Source of the DNA: Thermococci archaeon | Lineage (GTDB): Archaea; Methanobacteriota_B; Thermococci; Thermococcales; Thermococcaceae | Direction of reading: 5' to 3' | Length of the DNA stretch: 6,352 bases | Assembly: GCA_003663695.1 (NCBI GenBank) | Contig: QMUB01000078.1 | Span: 1 to 6,352, forward strand | In this document: piece after piece, positions 5,684 through 6,352 of the stretch | How the letters are laid out: every line of letters begins with the position of its first letter | Numbering within the stretch: the first letter of the stretch is position 1 | The notes under the pieces: model-generated | What the model saw: the letters and a program-made list of their open reading frames with translations, nothing else | The model's database searches: none | Told to the model about the DNA's origin: nothing | Program-made: the position numbers and the translations under genes

Positions 5684-5992
5684 ATGAACTTCGAGGCAAT
5701 AAAAGAGTTTTTGGAAGAAACTGGCGCAGACTATCTGGAGATAGAAGGAGAAGTCCACCTGGATCCACAGGTCTTTTTTGAAGTTTGGAAATATGTAGGA
5801 GAACCCGATTTGGAAACATACATTGTAGAAGATAGTATTGTGGAGCCGGGCTCATATGACCCGCCCCAGATGAAATACAAATCCCTCAAGAATGTTAAAA
5901 TAAAGAAGGTTTATTTTGAGACTCTCGACGGCAGACGCATTGTTACGGATTATGTCGAGTTCAGGAAGATTGCAGATGGATATAAGCCTTGA
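5684..5992 (+). CDS. Small acidic hypothetical protein
   Basis: A 102-residue protein that I do not recognise. It is rich in Glu and Asp, has no membrane span, signal peptide or cysteine-based metal site, and appears to mix helix (NFEAIKEFLEETG at the start) with strands (VKIKKVYFETLDGRRIVTDYVEF near the end), so it is likely a small folded cytosolic protein. A DPPQ segment near residue 65 resembles no motif I can name and should not be read as a catalytic site. The start at 5684 was chosen over the ATG at 5672 (which would add four residues, MVVS) because of the well-placed GGTGG. It is divergent from the methyltransferase and converges with the membrane protein gene on its right with 7 bases between stops. 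Codon use looks like that of its neighbours. Confidence 0.75.
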   Translation: MNFEAIKEFLEETGADYLEIEGEVHLDPQVFFEVWKYVGEPDLETYIVEDSIVEPGSYDPPQMKYKSLKNVKIKKVYFETLDGRRIVTDYVEFRKIADGYKP

Positions 5993-5993
5993 T

Positions 5994-6008
5994 CTTCCTT
6001 TATTTTAT
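5994..6008 (+). terminator. T-rich stretch after the hypothetical gene
   Basis: CTTCCTTTATTTTAT starts two bases after the stop codon and is the kind of U-rich sequence at which archaeal transcription ends. It overlaps the last codons of the gene on the other strand. Confidence 0.4.
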
Positions 6009-6352
6009 CAATATTCTAAGCATCAAAACTCCCATACAGTTCGTTCTTTTGACCCCAAGTTCTATAGCGGTGTATCCTACGGATGCTGCGGCAATAAGGG
6101 TTAATATTCCAAAGATGCCATCGAAATAGAAGGAGAGCATGAACACAGCTGATAATATAGAGATGTTCAACTTTCTGTAATCCACTCCCGTTAGTGCTTT
6201 CCCTATCCCTCTCCCCAGGGATAACCCATAGAGATTTATCAAAGCCGCCGCACAGAAGCTCCCGAATATGAGTATTAAAAACTCCCTTTGACTTAAAATT
6301 GGGTAAGATTCCCTGATGAGTGCTAGAATTCCATTCCTCGTTCTCCCGGTCA
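6000..6352 (-). CDS. Membrane protein C-terminus, possibly TctA/DUF112-like (5' partial)
   Basis: The frame ending in TAA at 6000-6002 stays open to the right edge of the window, giving about 116 residues of the C-terminal part of a longer protein. It would be read from upstream of 6352, so the TTG at 6242 is not its start. Hydrophobic segments are EFLILIFGSFCAAALINLYG, then ISILSAVFMLSFYF and GILTLIAAASVGYTAI. The ending GVKRTNCMGVLMLRIL resembles the conserved tail of archaeal TctA-type (PF01970/DUF112) integral membrane proteins, where a GxRRTHxMGxLLxP pattern is common; I rely on memory for that resemblance. The N-terminal end in view, TGRTRNGILALI, also fits that family. Substrate is unknown. 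It converges with the small hypothetical gene. Confidence 0.6.
   Translation of the reverse strand, partial: TGRTRNGILALIRESYPILSQREFLILIFGSFCAAALINLYGLSLGRGIGKALTGVDYRKLNISILSAVFMLSFYFDGIFGILTLIAAASVGYTAIELGVKRTNCMGVLMLRILIK

Noticed and set aside
5537..5758. 73-residue minus frame spanning the methyltransferase start and the divergent promoter
   Set aside because: It overlaps two better supported genes and the promoter region, and has no Shine-Dalgarno or family resemblance.
6000..6242. Complete 80-residue gene with a TTG start at 6242
   Set aside because: The frame is open to the window edge and the upstream residues continue the same hydrophobic protein; it is the 3' end of a larger gene.
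1..6352. tRNA, CRISPR array, insertion sequence or integration site
   Set aside because: No cloverleaf, regularly spaced direct repeats, transposase or flanking repeats were seen on reading both strands.

Overview
The window most resembles a hyperthermophilic archaeon of the Thermococcales (Thermococcus/Palaeococcus type). The reasons are: GAGGTGA-type Shine-Dalgarno sites, TATA boxes at archaeal spacing, very tight gene packing, a PUA-containing rRNA methyltransferase of the Pyrococcus PH1915 type, and what looks like a box C/D guide RNA. The assignment rests on pattern recognition, not a database search.

Region 1 (1-2013, + strand) is the 3' part of a translationally coupled operon. It holds the catalytic domain of a 2-oxo acid dehydrogenase E2 acyltransferase (5' end outside the window), a Lin0512-family small protein, and an AcoX-type member of the ATP-NAD kinase superfamily. 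The genes overlap by 8 and 4 bases. Region 2 (2017-2808, - strand) is a lipoate-protein ligase A that meets the operon tail-to-tail with 3 bases between stop codons. Together these four genes suggest a lipoate-dependent acetoin- or branched-chain-type dehydrogenase complex plus the enzyme that lipoylates it. That is notable in a lineage that normally oxidises 2-oxo acids with ferredoxin oxidoreductases.

Region 3 (2809-2941) is a 133-base gap without a protein gene. It is largely explained by a candidate box C/D sRNA on the + strand (2875-2943). The RNA has a 6-bp terminal stem, properly placed C, D', C' and D boxes, an upstream TATA box and a downstream T tract. Its D' guide can pair over 10 nt with the archaeal 16S rRNA sequence around E. 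coli position 1050 (16S sequence recalled, not in the window). The same TATA element can serve lplA in the opposite direction.

Region 4 (2942-5606, - strand) is a two-gene operon: a RlmI/PH1915-type SAM-dependent rRNA methyltransferase, followed 4 bases later by a polytopic ABC-2-like membrane protein with an apparent twofold internal repeat and no ATPase beside it. A 7-bp perfect inverted repeat lies between the methyltransferase TATA box and its start codon.

Region 5 (5684-6352) holds a small acidic hypothetical protein read to the right and, converging on it, the C-terminal part of a membrane protein (possibly TctA/DUF112-like) that runs off the right edge. I saw no tRNA, rRNA, CRISPR array, insertion sequence or attachment site.
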